Below are positions 27,605 through 37,085 of a stretch of 64,000 bases of DNA, piece after piece. The stretch comes from CAMFLJ01 sp963702555. Lineage in GTDB: Bacteria; Actinomycetota; Acidimicrobiia; Acidimicrobiales; Acidimicrobilacustridaceae. The DNA lies in NCBI GenBank assembly GCA_963702555.1, contig CAVPCW010000008.1, positions 124,001 through 188,000 on the forward strand. Direction: 5' to 3'. The translations under genes were made by a program, and so were the position numbers. The number at the start of each line of letters is the position of its first letter. The first letter of the stretch is position 1. Under the pieces are notes generated by a model. The model saw only the letters and a program-made list of their open reading frames with translations. It made no database searches and was not told the origin of the DNA.

Positions 27605-28780
27605 TCAGCCGAGCGAGGCGAAGGGGACGACCTCGGTGTCGAGGTCGTACGGGGCCTCCTCGGGCAGGAGGAAGCGCCAGAACATGGTGCCGTGGGGCAG
27701 GCCACGGGTGTCGAGCCAGTTGGGCACGCCCGGGTCGCGGTGGGCGAGCACCATGCGGAACGTGCCGTCGGGCTCGCTCACCGTCTGCACCCGGTTGAGC
27801 GACACGAGGCGCCGGTCGTAGTTCGGCGTCTGCATGTGGTTGTTGAACAGCACGATGTTGGCGAACCGGCACCGGGGGAAGCGACCGGTGATGACCAGCG
27901 CCTCGTCCGGGCCGAGCTGCCACCGGGCGCTGCGGTACACGTTGTCGGCGGCGGCGTAGCCGATGGCGAGGTTGCCGTCGTCGGGCGGGGGGTTGGTGAA
28001 GGCGTTGGGCTCGGCCGACACCCAGGGGATGGCGCCGGGCGGCATCGGGGTGTGGCCCCACTCGACCGTCACCGAGCGCAGGAAGGTGATGGCCCGGCGG
28101 ATGTTGGCGGCGGTGGCCTCGTCGTCGGGCACGGGGGGCGGGCCCGGGTCGTCGAGGGGGACGATCGAGAGCGGCACGTCGAAGCCGGGGTCGAGGGCGA
28201 CGCAGCGCTCCCACTCGAAGTAGTGGCGGGTGGTGATCGAGCCGGCCTCGGGGTCGAGGCGCAGCCAGTTGCGGGGGCCGGCGGCGGGCTCGTCGGGGCC
28301 GACGATCAGCTCGAAGTTGCCGGCGGCGTCGATGTCGAACTCGGTGTCGTTGAGGGTGTGGCCGAGCGCCCGGCTCATGGCGCCGCCGGTGGTGCCGAGC
28401 TCGACGGTGAACGACGTGTAGCAGGCGTTGGCCGTGTTCCCCCGCAGCCGGTAGGTGCGGGTGGGGTCGATGACGGTGCCGTAGTAGACGGTGTCGGGGT
28501 TGTCGCCGAGCAGCTTCACGTTCGGGGTGAACCAGCGGTGGAACCACGGCCGGGCGGGGTCGGCCTCGAGCCAGAACTGCAGGGCGTGCTGCAGCGAGTG
28601 CATGGCGAACTCGCGGTACGAGGCCCGGTCCTGCTGGTTCACGAAGTTCCAGCGCGGGTGGTGCGAGTCGACCTCGATGGCGGCGATCAGCTCGGCCAGC
28701 TCGTTCATGGCTGCGCTCGACACGTCGTCTTGTGTCCCAGCGTTCGGTGTCACGTCCGTACCCGTTGCCTGCGTTCCCAT
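27605..28780 (-). CDS. DUF1214-like protein, second copy
   Basis: 391 residues. It shares with the copy at 24894 the N-terminal FHR-F-P--K--GDN-D-VYY element, the NDTEFDIDAAGNFELIVG segment, the TTRHYFEWER segment, and the C-terminal GPDEALVITGRFPRCRFANIVLFN and GVPNWLDTRGLPHGTMFWRFLLPEE. ATG 28780 is preceded by AGGGGG. There is no signal peptide. Its orientation toward the lipoprotein, with the first paralogue on the other side, suggests the three belong to one inverted duplication unit. Function unknown. Confidence 0.65.
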   Translation of the reverse strand: MGTQATGTDVTPNAGTQDDVSSAAMNELAELIAAIEVDSHHPRWNFVNQQDRASYREFAMHSLQHALQFWLEADPARPWFHRWFTPNVKLLGDNPDTVYYGTVIDPTRTYRLRGNTANACYTSFTVELGTTGGAMSRALGHTLNDTEFDIDAAGNFELIVGPDEPAAGPRNWLRLDPEAGSITTRHYFEWERCVALDPGFDVPLSIVPLDDPGPPPVPDDEATAANIRRAITFLRSVTVEWGHTPMPPGAIPWVSAEPNAFTNPPPDDGNLAIGYAAADNVYRSARWQLGPDEALVITGRFPRCRFANIVLFNNHMQTPNYDRRLVSLNRVQTVSEPDGTFRMVLAHRDPGVPNWLDTRGLPHGTMFWRFLLPEEAPYDLDTEVVPFASLG

Positions 28781-28921
28781 CGGACCCCCTGGTCGTTCCC
28801 GTGGAGCGGTCAGCCTCCCAGACCGGGAAATCCCGCGCCACGATGTCGAGGACCGTCCGTCGGCTCCGACCGAGGGGTGAGCGGCACCGACCGGGTGCCC
28901 CGAACGCCAGGAGGCGACACC

Positions 28922-29287
28922 GTGAAGTTCCTGCTCAGCATCTACGGCAACGAGGACACGTGGGGGACCATCCCGCCCGACGACCTGGCCGAGCTGATCG
29001 CCGGCACCGACGCCCACAACAAGGCCCTGGTCGAGAGCGGCGAGCTGCTCGGCGCGTTCGGCACGTCGGAGCCGGTCAACGTCAAGCGGGTGCGCACCAC
29101 CGACGCAGGGCAGGTGGTCACCGACGGCCCCTACATCGAGTCCAAGGAGTACCTGGGCAGCTTCTACATCGTCGACTGCGAGAGCCTCGACCGGGCGATC
29201 GAGATCGCCGGCGCGATGCCGTCGGCCGCGCTGGTCGACATCGAGGTGTGGCCCCTGATGCACGGCGGCACGGCCGACGAGCTGTGA
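28922..29287 (+). CDS. YCII (DGPF)-domain protein
   Basis: 121 residues. MKFLLSIYGNED opens the ferredoxin-like YCII fold, and TDGPYIESKEYLGSFYIVDCESLDRAIEIAGAMPSA is the characteristic DGPF-like region and following helix. These proteins are the usual partners of ECF42 sigma factors, whose gene begins 21 bp downstream. The role is not settled; a regulatory or catalytic partner is suspected. GTG 28922 is the start. Confidence 0.85.
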   Translation: MKFLLSIYGNEDTWGTIPPDDLAELIAGTDAHNKALVESGELLGAFGTSEPVNVKRVRTTDAGQVVTDGPYIESKEYLGSFYIVDCESLDRAIEIAGAMPSAALVDIEVWPLMHGGTADEL

Positions 29288-29308
29288 CCCGTCGGCCGGG
29301 GCCCTGAC

Positions 29309-30565
<1,257 letters not shown>

Positions 30566-30600
30566 GCCCCCACGCCTTGGGGCATTCGGGGGCCCGCCGG

Positions 30601-30606
30601 TAGAGT
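30601..30606 (+). promoter_or_regulatory. Probable -10 box of the mftD promoter
   Basis: TAGAGT lies 24 nt before the mftD ATG, in the 65-bp gap after the ECF42 gene. A GAGGAGG ribosome-binding site follows at about 30618. It indicates that mftD can be transcribed separately from the upstream sigma factor gene. Confidence 0.5.
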
Positions 30607-30630
30607 TCCCCCGTTCCGAGGAGGCATTTG

Positions 30631-31806
30631 ATGGCTGGTGCATGGTTCGAGACGGTTGCGGTGGCGCAGAAGCGGGCCAAGCGGCGCGTGCCGTCGTCGG
30701 TCTACAACGCCATCATCGGCGGTGCCGAGAAGGGCATCTCGCTGGAGGCCAACAAGGTCTCGTTCGACCAGCTGGGCTTCGCTCCCCACGTCGCCGGCCT
30801 CCACGCCGAGCGTTCGATGGACACCAAGGTCATGGGCCTCGACCTGTCGATGCCGGTGATCATCTCCCCGACGGGCGTGCAGGCCGTGCACCCCGACGGC
30901 GAGGTCGCGGTGGCCCGGGCGTCGAACAACCGGGGCATCCCGATGGGCCTCAGCTCCTTCGCCAGCAAGCCCATGGAAGAGGTGGTCGAGGCCAACCCGA
31001 ACACCCTGTTCCAGATGTACTGGTCGGGTGGCCGCGACGTCATGGTGCAGCGCCTCGAGCGGGCCAAGGCCGCCGGCGTGAAGGGCATCATCCTCACCCT
31101 CGACTGGACCTTCTCCAACGGCCGCGACTGGGGCAGCCCGTTCATCCCCGAGAAGATCGACCTCAAGACGATGGTCAAGCTGGCCCCGCAGGCGTTGTCC
31201 CGCCCGGCGTGGTTCGCCAGCTACCTGAAGCAGTACCACATCCCCGATCTGTCGACCCCGAACATGGCCGCCCCCGGCCAGGAGCCGCCGGCCTTCTTCG
31301 GCGCCTACTACGAGTGGATGCAGATGCCGCCCCCCAGCTGGGACGACATCGCCTGGCTGCGCTCGCAGTGGGAGGGCCCGTTCATGGTCAAGGGCGTGTG
31401 CCGCGTCGACGACGCCAAGCGCGTCCGCGACGCCGGCTGCACCGCCCTGTCGGTCTCGAACCACGGTGGCAACAACCTCGACGGCACGCCGTCGCCGATC
31501 CGGGTGCTCCCGTCGATCGTCGACGCGGTGGGCGACGAGATCGACGTCGTGCTCGACGGTGGCATCCGCCGCGGCTCCGACGTCGTGAAGGCCGTCGCCT
31601 TCGGCGCCAAGGCCGTGATGATCGGCCGGGCCTACCTGTGGGGCCTCGCCGTCAACGGCCAGGGCGGCGTCGAGAACGTGCTCGACATCATCCGCGGCGG
31701 CATGGACGCCTGCCTGCTCGGCCTGGGCAAGGCCAGCATCCACGAGCTGTCGGCCGACGACATCGTCGTCCCCAAGGACTTCTTCCTCACTCTCGGCGAC
31801 AAGTAG
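30631..31806 (+). CDS. mftD: Pre-mycofactocin synthase MftD
   Basis: 391 residues of the FMN-dependent alpha-hydroxy acid dehydrogenase fold. Recognisable FMN-site elements are VIISPTGVQAVHPDGEVAVARA, FQMYWSG, VKGIILTLDWTFSNG, the barrel Lys in MVKGVCRVDDA, the active His in VSNHGGNNLDG, VVLDGGIRRGSD and MIGRAYLWGLA. MftD oxidises the AHDP core made by MftC and MftE to a keto-amide, creating the redox centre. MftD proteins differ from lactate oxidases by this length and the SFDQLGFAPHVAG opening, both present. It lies alone, about 2 kb from mftC and in the opposite direction. Confidence 0.88.
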   Translation: MAGAWFETVAVAQKRAKRRVPSSVYNAIIGGAEKGISLEANKVSFDQLGFAPHVAGLHAERSMDTKVMGLDLSMPVIISPTGVQAVHPDGEVAVARASNNRGIPMGLSSFASKPMEEVVEANPNTLFQMYWSGGRDVMVQRLERAKAAGVKGIILTLDWTFSNGRDWGSPFIPEKIDLKTMVKLAPQALSRPAWFASYLKQYHIPDLSTPNMAAPGQEPPAFFGAYYEWMQMPPPSWDDIAWLRSQWEGPFMVKGVCRVDDAKRVRDAGCTALSVSNHGGNNLDGTPSPIRVLPSIVDAVGDEIDVVLDGGIRRGSDVVKAVAFGAKAVMIGRAYLWGLAVNGQGGVENVLDIIRGGMDACLLGLGKASIHELSADDIVVPKDFFLTLGDK

Positions 31807-31850
31807 CCCCTCCCCGGGCGCTGCCCCGGGCGATGGGTGAAGATGGGCGG

Positions 31851-32564
31851 ATGACCGGCATCGAGTTGGGCCACGCGCTCATCACCATGATCGAGCCCGA
31901 CCCCGAGACGATCCTCGAGTACCACCGCTGGTACGAGAAGGACCACTTCCTCAGCGGCGTGCTGGTGGGGCCCGGTGCCTTCGCCGGCCAGCGCTGGGTG
32001 TCCACCCGCGACCTCAAGGCCCTGCGGCGCCCGGCCGACTCGCCGGTGGCCCAGCCGGTCGGCGACGGCTCGTTCATCACCTTCTACTGGATCGAGGACG
32101 GCAAGCTCACCGACCACACCGACTGGGCGTTCCCCGAAGCGGCGCGGTTCGCGGCCGCCGGGCGGATGAACCCGAACCGGCACCACGTGTCGACCTCGTA
32201 CTACGACCTGGTGTCGGTGGTGGCCCGCGACGACGAGTCGGCGCCGGCCGAGCTGGCCATCCACCGCCAGTACCCAGCCCTGGTCGTGGTGTGGGCCGAC
32301 GCCGGCACCGTCGATCCTTCGGCGCTGGTGGGCGGTCCCGTCGACCAGGTGGTCACGTTCCGGAACATCGCCCTGCCCGACCCGCTGCCCGCCATGCCCG
32401 GCGCGGTGATGGCCGACCCCGACCGGGCGATCGAGGTCCACGCCTGCTTCGTCGATGACACCACGGGTGACTGGGCCGAGCGCCTCGACCCCGAGGGCGC
32501 GCTGCTGGTGGCGCCGTTCATCCCCACCGTGCCGGGCACCACGAGGTACCTCGACCAGCTGTGA
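31851..32564 (+). CDS. Unknown protein downstream of mftD
   Basis: 237 residues, soluble. Two repeats of a ferredoxin-like (EthD/Dabb-type) pattern are suspected: LGHALITMIEPDPETILEYHRWYEKDHFL near the start, and a looser second half (LAIHRQYPALVVVWADAGTVDPSALV). The Trp-Tyr-x-x-x-His element near residue 30 resembles that of EthD-like proteins. It follows mftD by 44 bp and points the same way, so they may be co-transcribed. ATG 31851 is used; an in-frame ATG at 31833 is possible. No named family recognised. Confidence 0.6.
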   Translation: MTGIELGHALITMIEPDPETILEYHRWYEKDHFLSGVLVGPGAFAGQRWVSTRDLKALRRPADSPVAQPVGDGSFITFYWIEDGKLTDHTDWAFPEAARFAAAGRMNPNRHHVSTSYYDLVSVVARDDESAPAELAIHRQYPALVVVWADAGTVDPSALVGGPVDQVVTFRNIALPDPLPAMPGAVMADPDRAIEVHACFVDDTTGDWAERLDPEGALLVAPFIPTVPGTTRYLDQL

Positions 32565-32573
32565 CGGCTCCGC

Positions 32574-33422
32574 TCACCGCGCGGGAAGCAGGTCGGCCGA
32601 GGTCACCGCGAAGCTGGCGTCAGCGGGCTGATCGCCGAACAGGTTTGCGTTCACGACCAGCTCCCGGGTCACCGAGGGGTCGTCGAGCGTGATCACGAGG
32701 ATCCGTCCGTCGTCGGCGAGGACGTACGAGTGGTCGGGCGCCCAGAACGCCGCGCGGAGGCCGTAGACGTACTTGCCGGGTCCGTCGACGTCGAGCAGGG
32801 TCCGGGTGGTCCCGTCGGCGCTGGTGAGCTCGACGGTGACGTGGCCGCTGTCGCTCGACGAGGTGAAGCTCACCCGCGTGCCGTCCGGGCTGACGGTCGG
32901 TCGGGTCGAGGTGTTCAGCCCGGCGGGCATCTGCGACTCGGGCACGTCGGTCACCGCGCCCGTGCGGACGTCGACGATCTTCTGCCACGAGGGCCGGAAC
33001 GCGGGTGGTTCGTCGCCCTTCTTCGGACCGACGTCCATGTTGACCATGGTCACCTCGAGCCGGCCGTCGGGGAGCCAGACCAGCTGCGGGCCCATCGGCT
33101 TGCCCTCCACCTCGGCCACCTTCGGGTCGATCGGGGGGAGGCACAGGAGCCGGGTGGACGGACCTCCGCCCGCCGCCACGACCGAGACGCACTGGTTGCC
33201 GTCGACGTAGGCCACCGTCCCCTTGATCGTCGGATCGGCGGTCTCGAGGAGGGAAGGGAACGCGGGGACCTCGCCGGTGTCGAGCCCGCGGATCACGACG
33301 ATCCCGACGGCTGCGACCACGAGGACGACGAGGACGGCGGCACCTGCCGCGATCGCCCACGAACGCCCCCGATGTGGGGTGGGGCGGAGAGGATGACCGT
33401 CCGCCCTGATGGGGTCGGTCAT
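32574..33422 (-). CDS. Membrane-anchored beta-propeller-like protein
   Basis: 282 residues. A short basic cytoplasmic stretch is followed by one membrane segment (AIAAGAAVLVVLVVAAVGIVVI) and an extracellular domain with TolB/PD40-like blades: LVWLPDGRLEVTM, PTVSPDGTRVSFTSS and VLADDGRILVITLDD. Six or so such strands suggest a partial propeller. ATG 33422 has a TGGAGG site. It converges with the unknown gene after mftD (9 bp) and precedes mftC by 78 bp in the same direction as the mftABC genes. Function unknown. Confidence 0.6.
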   Translation of the reverse strand: MTDPIRADGHPLRPTPHRGRSWAIAAGAAVLVVLVVAAVGIVVIRGLDTGEVPAFPSLLETADPTIKGTVAYVDGNQCVSVVAAGGGPSTRLLCLPPIDPKVAEVEGKPMGPQLVWLPDGRLEVTMVNMDVGPKKGDEPPAFRPSWQKIVDVRTGAVTDVPESQMPAGLNTSTRPTVSPDGTRVSFTSSSDSGHVTVELTSADGTTRTLLDVDGPGKYVYGLRAAFWAPDHSYVLADDGRILVITLDDPSVTRELVVNANLFGDQPADASFAVTSADLLPAR

Positions 33423-33499
33423 GCCTCCAGGGTGAACCCGCACCGTGCGGGCGACGAGAGCCGAACGTCACCCCGCGCCCGGCTCGACGCCGGGGTGGA

Positions 33500-34633
33500 T
33501 CAGAGGACGGTGACGGGGATGCGCTTGCGCCCGACGCCGACCGGCTTGGAGTGGTCGGCGCTCACGGTGGGGCGCACCGCACCGCCGTCGGCCTCCAGCG
33601 CGTTGAGGGCGTCCTCGCCGTAGCCGAACACGCACTCCGGGTCGGGGGCGTCGAGGGGCAGGCCGGTGAAGAACTTGGCGGCCATGCAGCCACCGCCGCA
33701 GGCGTCGTAGCTGCCACACGACCCGCAGGCGCCGGGGCTCGACGGCTCGCGCAGCGAGGTGAACAGGTCGGACGACCGCCAGATGGCGGCGAAGCCACCC
33801 TCGTCGCGCACCGAGCCGGCCTTGAACTCGTCGTGGAGCACGAACGGGCAGGCATAGACCTCGCCGACGGGGTCGATCAGGCACACCACCCGGCCGGCAC
33901 CGCAGAGGTTGAGGCCCGGGAGGGGCTCGCCGAGGGCCGAGAGGTGGAAGAACGAGTCGCCGGTGAGCACGTGGGGCCGGGCCAGCAGCCAGTGGTAGAG
34001 CCGGACCTGCTGCTCGGAGGTGGGGTGCAGCTCGTGCCAGGTGTCGACGCCGCGGCCCGAGGGGCGGAAGCGGGTGAGGCGCAGCTCGGCGCCGTACTCG
34101 TCGGCCAGTGCCTCGTAGGCGTCGACCTGGTCGACGTTCTGGCGGGTCATGACCACCGACAGCTTGAACTGCGGGTAGCCCGCCGCCTTCAGGTGGTCCA
34201 TGGCCTGGCGCACGCGGGCGTGGGTGCCCTCGCCTCGGATGACGTCGTTGGTCTCCTCGTCGACGCCGTCGAGGGAGATCTGGATGTCGACGTAGTCCAT
34301 GGCGGCGAGGCGCACGGCGTTCTCGGCGTTGATCCGCCCGCCGTTGGTCGAGAACTTCACGCCGACGCCCTTCTCGACGCAGTACTCGACGATCTCGAAG
34401 AAGTCGGGCCGGAGCATGGGCTCGCCGCCGCCGATGTTCACGTAGAACACCTGCATCTCGGCCAGCTGGTCGACGATGCCCTTCATCTCCTCGGTGGAGA
34501 GCTCACGGGGGTCACGCCGGCCGGAGCTCGACAGGCAGTGGACGCACTGGAGGTCGCAGGCGTAGGTCCACTCCCAGGTGAGGCAGATGGGGGAGTTGAG
34601 GCCCTGGGCCAGCTGGTCGGTGAGCGCGGTCAT
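33500..34633 (-). CDS. mftC: Mycofactocin radical SAM maturase MftC
   Basis: 377 residues. The radical SAM cluster ligands are Cys26, Cys30 and Cys33 (CDLQCVHC), followed by the SAM-binding GGGEPML. The C-terminal SPASM-type region has the auxiliary-cluster cysteines in CGAGRVVCLID, YACPF, CGSCGSYDACGGGCMAAKFF and DPEC. MftC decarboxylates the C-terminal Tyr of MftA and then cyclises it with the preceding Val. Its ATG overlaps the mftB stop (ATGA), so the two are translated together, as expected because MftB presents MftA to MftC. Confidence 0.92.
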   Translation of the reverse strand: MTALTDQLAQGLNSPICLTWEWTYACDLQCVHCLSSSGRRDPRELSTEEMKGIVDQLAEMQVFYVNIGGGEPMLRPDFFEIVEYCVEKGVGVKFSTNGGRINAENAVRLAAMDYVDIQISLDGVDEETNDVIRGEGTHARVRQAMDHLKAAGYPQFKLSVVMTRQNVDQVDAYEALADEYGAELRLTRFRPSGRGVDTWHELHPTSEQQVRLYHWLLARPHVLTGDSFFHLSALGEPLPGLNLCGAGRVVCLIDPVGEVYACPFVLHDEFKAGSVRDEGGFAAIWRSSDLFTSLREPSSPGACGSCGSYDACGGGCMAAKFFTGLPLDAPDPECVFGYGEDALNALEADGGAVRPTVSADHSKPVGVGRKRIPVTVL

Positions 34634-34998
34634 CGGCTGTCCTCCGGGTCATCGGTGCTGTCGGTGTCGGTGCTGGCGGCGGGGACGATGAAGGCCCCGG
34701 CGGCGAGTGAGGTGAGGGCCTTCTCGAACGACGGCCACCGGCGGGGCTCGATGCCCGCGGCGTCGAACGCGGCCCGGGCCGAGGGCTGCTCGGCGAGCTG
34801 CTCGACGAGGGTGACCAGGTCGTGGGAGCGCAGGAAGGTGAGGCGCCGGTTGCCGTAGTGGTAGGCGAGCGCGCCGAACGGCTCGGGCCGGAGGGCGACG
34901 CGCTCGTGGAGCCGCCAGGGGCGGTCGGCGTCGAAGGCCGGCGGGGCCGACACGTCGTCGGGGGTCGCAGTGGTCACGGTCTGGGCGGCGACGGTCAT
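34630..34998 (-). CDS. mftB: Mycofactocin precursor-binding chaperone MftB
   Basis: 122 residues. After a disordered first 30 residues comes RPWRLHERVALRPEPFGALAYHYGNRRLTFLRS, the beta-strand region typical of the RiPP recognition element of MftB, and a helical part with the conserved FEKALTSLAAGAFIV. It binds the MftA leader and delivers it to MftC. The gene starts 47 bp after mftA and overlaps mftC. ATG 34998 is the only good start in frame. Confidence 0.88.
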   Translation of the reverse strand: MTVAAQTVTTATPDDVSAPPAFDADRPWRLHERVALRPEPFGALAYHYGNRRLTFLRSHDLVTLVEQLAEQPSARAAFDAAGIEPRRWPSFEKALTSLAAGAFIVPAASTDTDSTDDPEDSR

Positions 34999-35045
34999 GC
35001 GGGACGAGGGCCGGGCCGCGGGGGCCGGGCCGGCTCAGCGCAGGC

Positions 35046-35165
35046 TCAGTAGACGCCGCACATGCCGTCGATGGAGATCTCCTCGACGAGGAGCTCCTCT
35101 TCGGCGATGTCGTCGGCGTCGGCCACGATCTCGTCGGCCTCGGTGTGCTCGAGCGTCTGCTCCAT
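35046..35165 (-). CDS. mftA: Mycofactocin precursor peptide MftA
   Basis: 39 residues. The leader is strongly acidic (EADEIVADADDIAEEELLVEE) and the C-terminus is IDGMCGVY, the hallmark of mycofactocin precursors; Val38-Tyr39 are the residues converted to the cofactor. ATG 35165 is chosen because it gives the leader directly after a GGAGGGG ribosome-binding site; a longer frame to 35237 lacks one. It is about the family length of 30-40. It begins the mftABC operon and is divergent from the RHH/methyltransferase operon. Confidence 0.93.
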   Translation of the reverse strand: MEQTLEHTEADEIVADADDIAEEELLVEEISIDGMCGVY

Positions 35166-35260
35166 GGTTCCCCTCCAGGAAAGGCGTGTACCGGCACCGA
35201 TGCTACCGGCCCCCGCCCCCCGCACCAGAACTCCCACCCGCGCCGCCCCCTCGCCGCCTC

Positions 35261-35313
35261 ACCACCGTGGCTCACGTCGTCAGGCATGACCTGACCACGT
35301 GAGCCACGGTGGT
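35261..35313. repeat. Palindrome family A, copy 2 (longest)
   Basis: Arms of 24 bp (ACCACCGTGGCTCACGTC... and its complement) with loop CATGA and a single C-C mismatch at the position where copy 1 has G-G. It lies in the divergent gap between mftA and the RHH gene, about 95 bp upstream of mftA, so it cannot be a simple terminator here. Confidence 0.85.
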
Positions 35314-35373
35314 GTGGGGCGGACCCAGGGTCGCGCGATGACGCGCGTTCAGCGCGCGCACCATCCGCCACGC

Positions 35374-35395
35374 TGTCACACCCCCTCGGTACCGT
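35374..35395 (+). promoter_or_regulatory. PafBC/RecA-NDp-like DNA-damage promoter of the RHH-methyltransferase operon
   Basis: TGTCACAC, 8 nt, TACCGT. This resembles the actinobacterial LexA-independent damage motif TGTCRGTG-N8-TAnnnT, keeping TGTC-A and the exact spacing. The -10 ends 6 nt before the GTG at 35402, so the mRNA would be leaderless. The same 15-nt core (TGTCACACCCCCTC) precedes sbcD. Confidence 0.55.
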
Positions 35396-35401
35396 GACCG
35401 A

Positions 35402-35584
35402 GTGGCCCGACCCCGGATCTCCGACGAGCCACGCGTGACGACCGCGGTGAGGCTCCCCGCCTCCCTGCACGACCGTCTGCGCGACTGCGCCCTCGAGCGC
35501 GACGTCTCCGTCAACCTGCTCGTCACCAAGGCGGTCGAGGCCTACCTCGACCAGCTCCCGCCCGTCGACGAGGTGGCGCCGTGA
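35402..35584 (+). CDS. Ribbon-helix-helix DNA-binding protein
   Basis: 60 residues. The pattern RVTTAVRLPASLHDRLRDCALERDVSVNLLVTKAVEAYLDQL is a MetJ/Arc or HicB-type ribbon-helix-helix: a basic strand (VTTAVRLP), a helix and the SVNLLVTKAVEAYL helix. It probably dimerises and binds DNA, perhaps regulating the downstream methyltransferase, whose GTG overlaps its stop (GTGA). There is no toxin-like partner, so a toxin-antitoxin role is not supported. Start GTG 35402 follows a -10 box by 6 nt. Confidence 0.8.
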   Translation: MARPRISDEPRVTTAVRLPASLHDRLRDCALERDVSVNLLVTKAVEAYLDQLPPVDEVAP

Positions 35585-37078
35585 CCGACACCGCTCCCCG
35601 TCCCAGCCGCCGCAAGGGCCCCACCGCCACCGCCAACTTCGGCTCGTCGCGGCGCGAGAGCCACGACGCCTCGGGCTTCTACGACCGCTTCGTGGCCCCC
35701 GAGCTCTCGTCCGACGACACCGTCGAGGTCAACGACCCCTCGGTGGTCGACGCCATCCACTGCGGCGACATCAGCGAGCTCCAGAACCTCAAGCCCAACT
35801 CGGTGGCCCTCGTCGTCACCTCACCGCCCTACTTCGCCGGCAAGGCCTACGAGGAGAGCCTGGGCGAGAACGGCGTGCCCGCCGACTACTTCGAGTACCT
35901 CGCCATGCTCGAGCGGGTCTTCGCCGAGTGCGAGCGCGTGCTCGAGCCGGGCGGGCGCATCGCCGTCAACGTGGCCAACCTCGGCCGCCGTCCCTACCGC
36001 TCGCTCGCCGGCGACGTCACCCAGATCCTCCAGGACCTCGGCCTGCTGCTCCGGGGCGAGGTCGTGTGGTGGAAGGGCCGGGCCGCCGGCGGCTCGTGCG
36101 CCTGGGGCACCTTCCAGCGCCCCTCGAACCCCGTGCTGCGCGACGTCACCGAGCGGGTGGTCATCGCCAGCAAGGGCCGCTTCGACCGGGCCCTCAAGCC
36201 GTCGCAGCGTGAGGCGCACGACCCCCAGCTCCCGCACGAGGCCACCATCTCCAAGGACGAGTTCCTCGAGGCCACCACCGACCTGTGGGAGATGGCCCCC
36301 GAGAGCGCCACCCGCGTCGGGCACCCGGCACCGTTCCCGGTCGAGCTGCCCGAGCGGCTCATCCACCTCTACACCTACAAGGGCGACCTCGTCCTCGACC
36401 CCTTCATGGGCTCGGGCAGCACCGCGGTGGCCGCCCTGCGCACCGACCGCCACTACGTCGGCTACGACCTCGACCCCGACTACGTCGCCCGGGCCGAGCA
36501 GCGCATCACCGAGTCACAGCGGGCCGACCAGCTCCCGCTGTTCAAGGTCAGCCTCCCGGCCGCCCGGCTGAAGGACGAGCCCGAGCCGGAGCCCGGCAAC
36601 TTCCAGGCCCGGGCCGTCGAGCAGGGCAAGCAGGCCCGTGAGATCGCCGAGGCCCTGCTGAAGGACTGCGGCTTCGAGGTCAAGGGCGTCGACATCGCCA
36701 TGCCCGGCGGCGTCGAGATCAACGTGATCGCCGCCGACCGCAACGGCGACGACTGGGCCTTCGACATCTCCGGAGCGTTCAGCTCCAACCGGGCCGGTCT
36801 CAAGCGCACCGACACCCTCTGGAAGGCACTGGGCAAGGCCTCGGTGCTGCACGTCGACCCCACCTTCGACATGCCCGTCGTGCTGCTCACCACCGATGCG
36901 CCCACCAGGGGCAGCGCCGGGGCCAAGGCGTTGGCGGCGGTCACCGGCTGGCACGAGGCGCCGCGAGCTGCGCCGCCCGATCGCCGCGGTGGTCGAGATG
37001 TTCGACGCCGACGACAAGGTCGAGCTCACCCGCTTCGCCACCGAGGGCCGCGCCGCGCTGCCGCAGCTCCCCGGCTGA
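35581..37078 (+). CDS. Beta-class site-specific DNA methyltransferase with extra C-terminal domain, frameshifted near 36955
   Basis: About 498 residues. The catalytic SPPY motif (residues 81-84) precedes the SAM-binding DPFMGSGSTAV motif (273-283), the order of N4-cytosine/N6-adenine beta-class enzymes. The N-terminal ANFGSSRRESHDASGFYDRF and RVGHPAPFPVELPERLIHLYT are typical for a family found in many actinobacteria. A C-terminal domain of about 150 residues (WAFDISGAFSSNRAGLKRTDTLWKALGKASVLHV) has a nuclease-like look. At about 36955 the frame moves by one base after VTGWHEA and resumes at RRELRRPIAAVVEMFDADD, ending in LPQLPG. Confidence 0.82.
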
Positions 37079-37085
37079 CGCACCG

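Noticed and set aside
35402..35584. Toxin-antitoxin antitoxin
   Set aside because: No small toxin gene is adjacent; the partner is a large methyltransferase.
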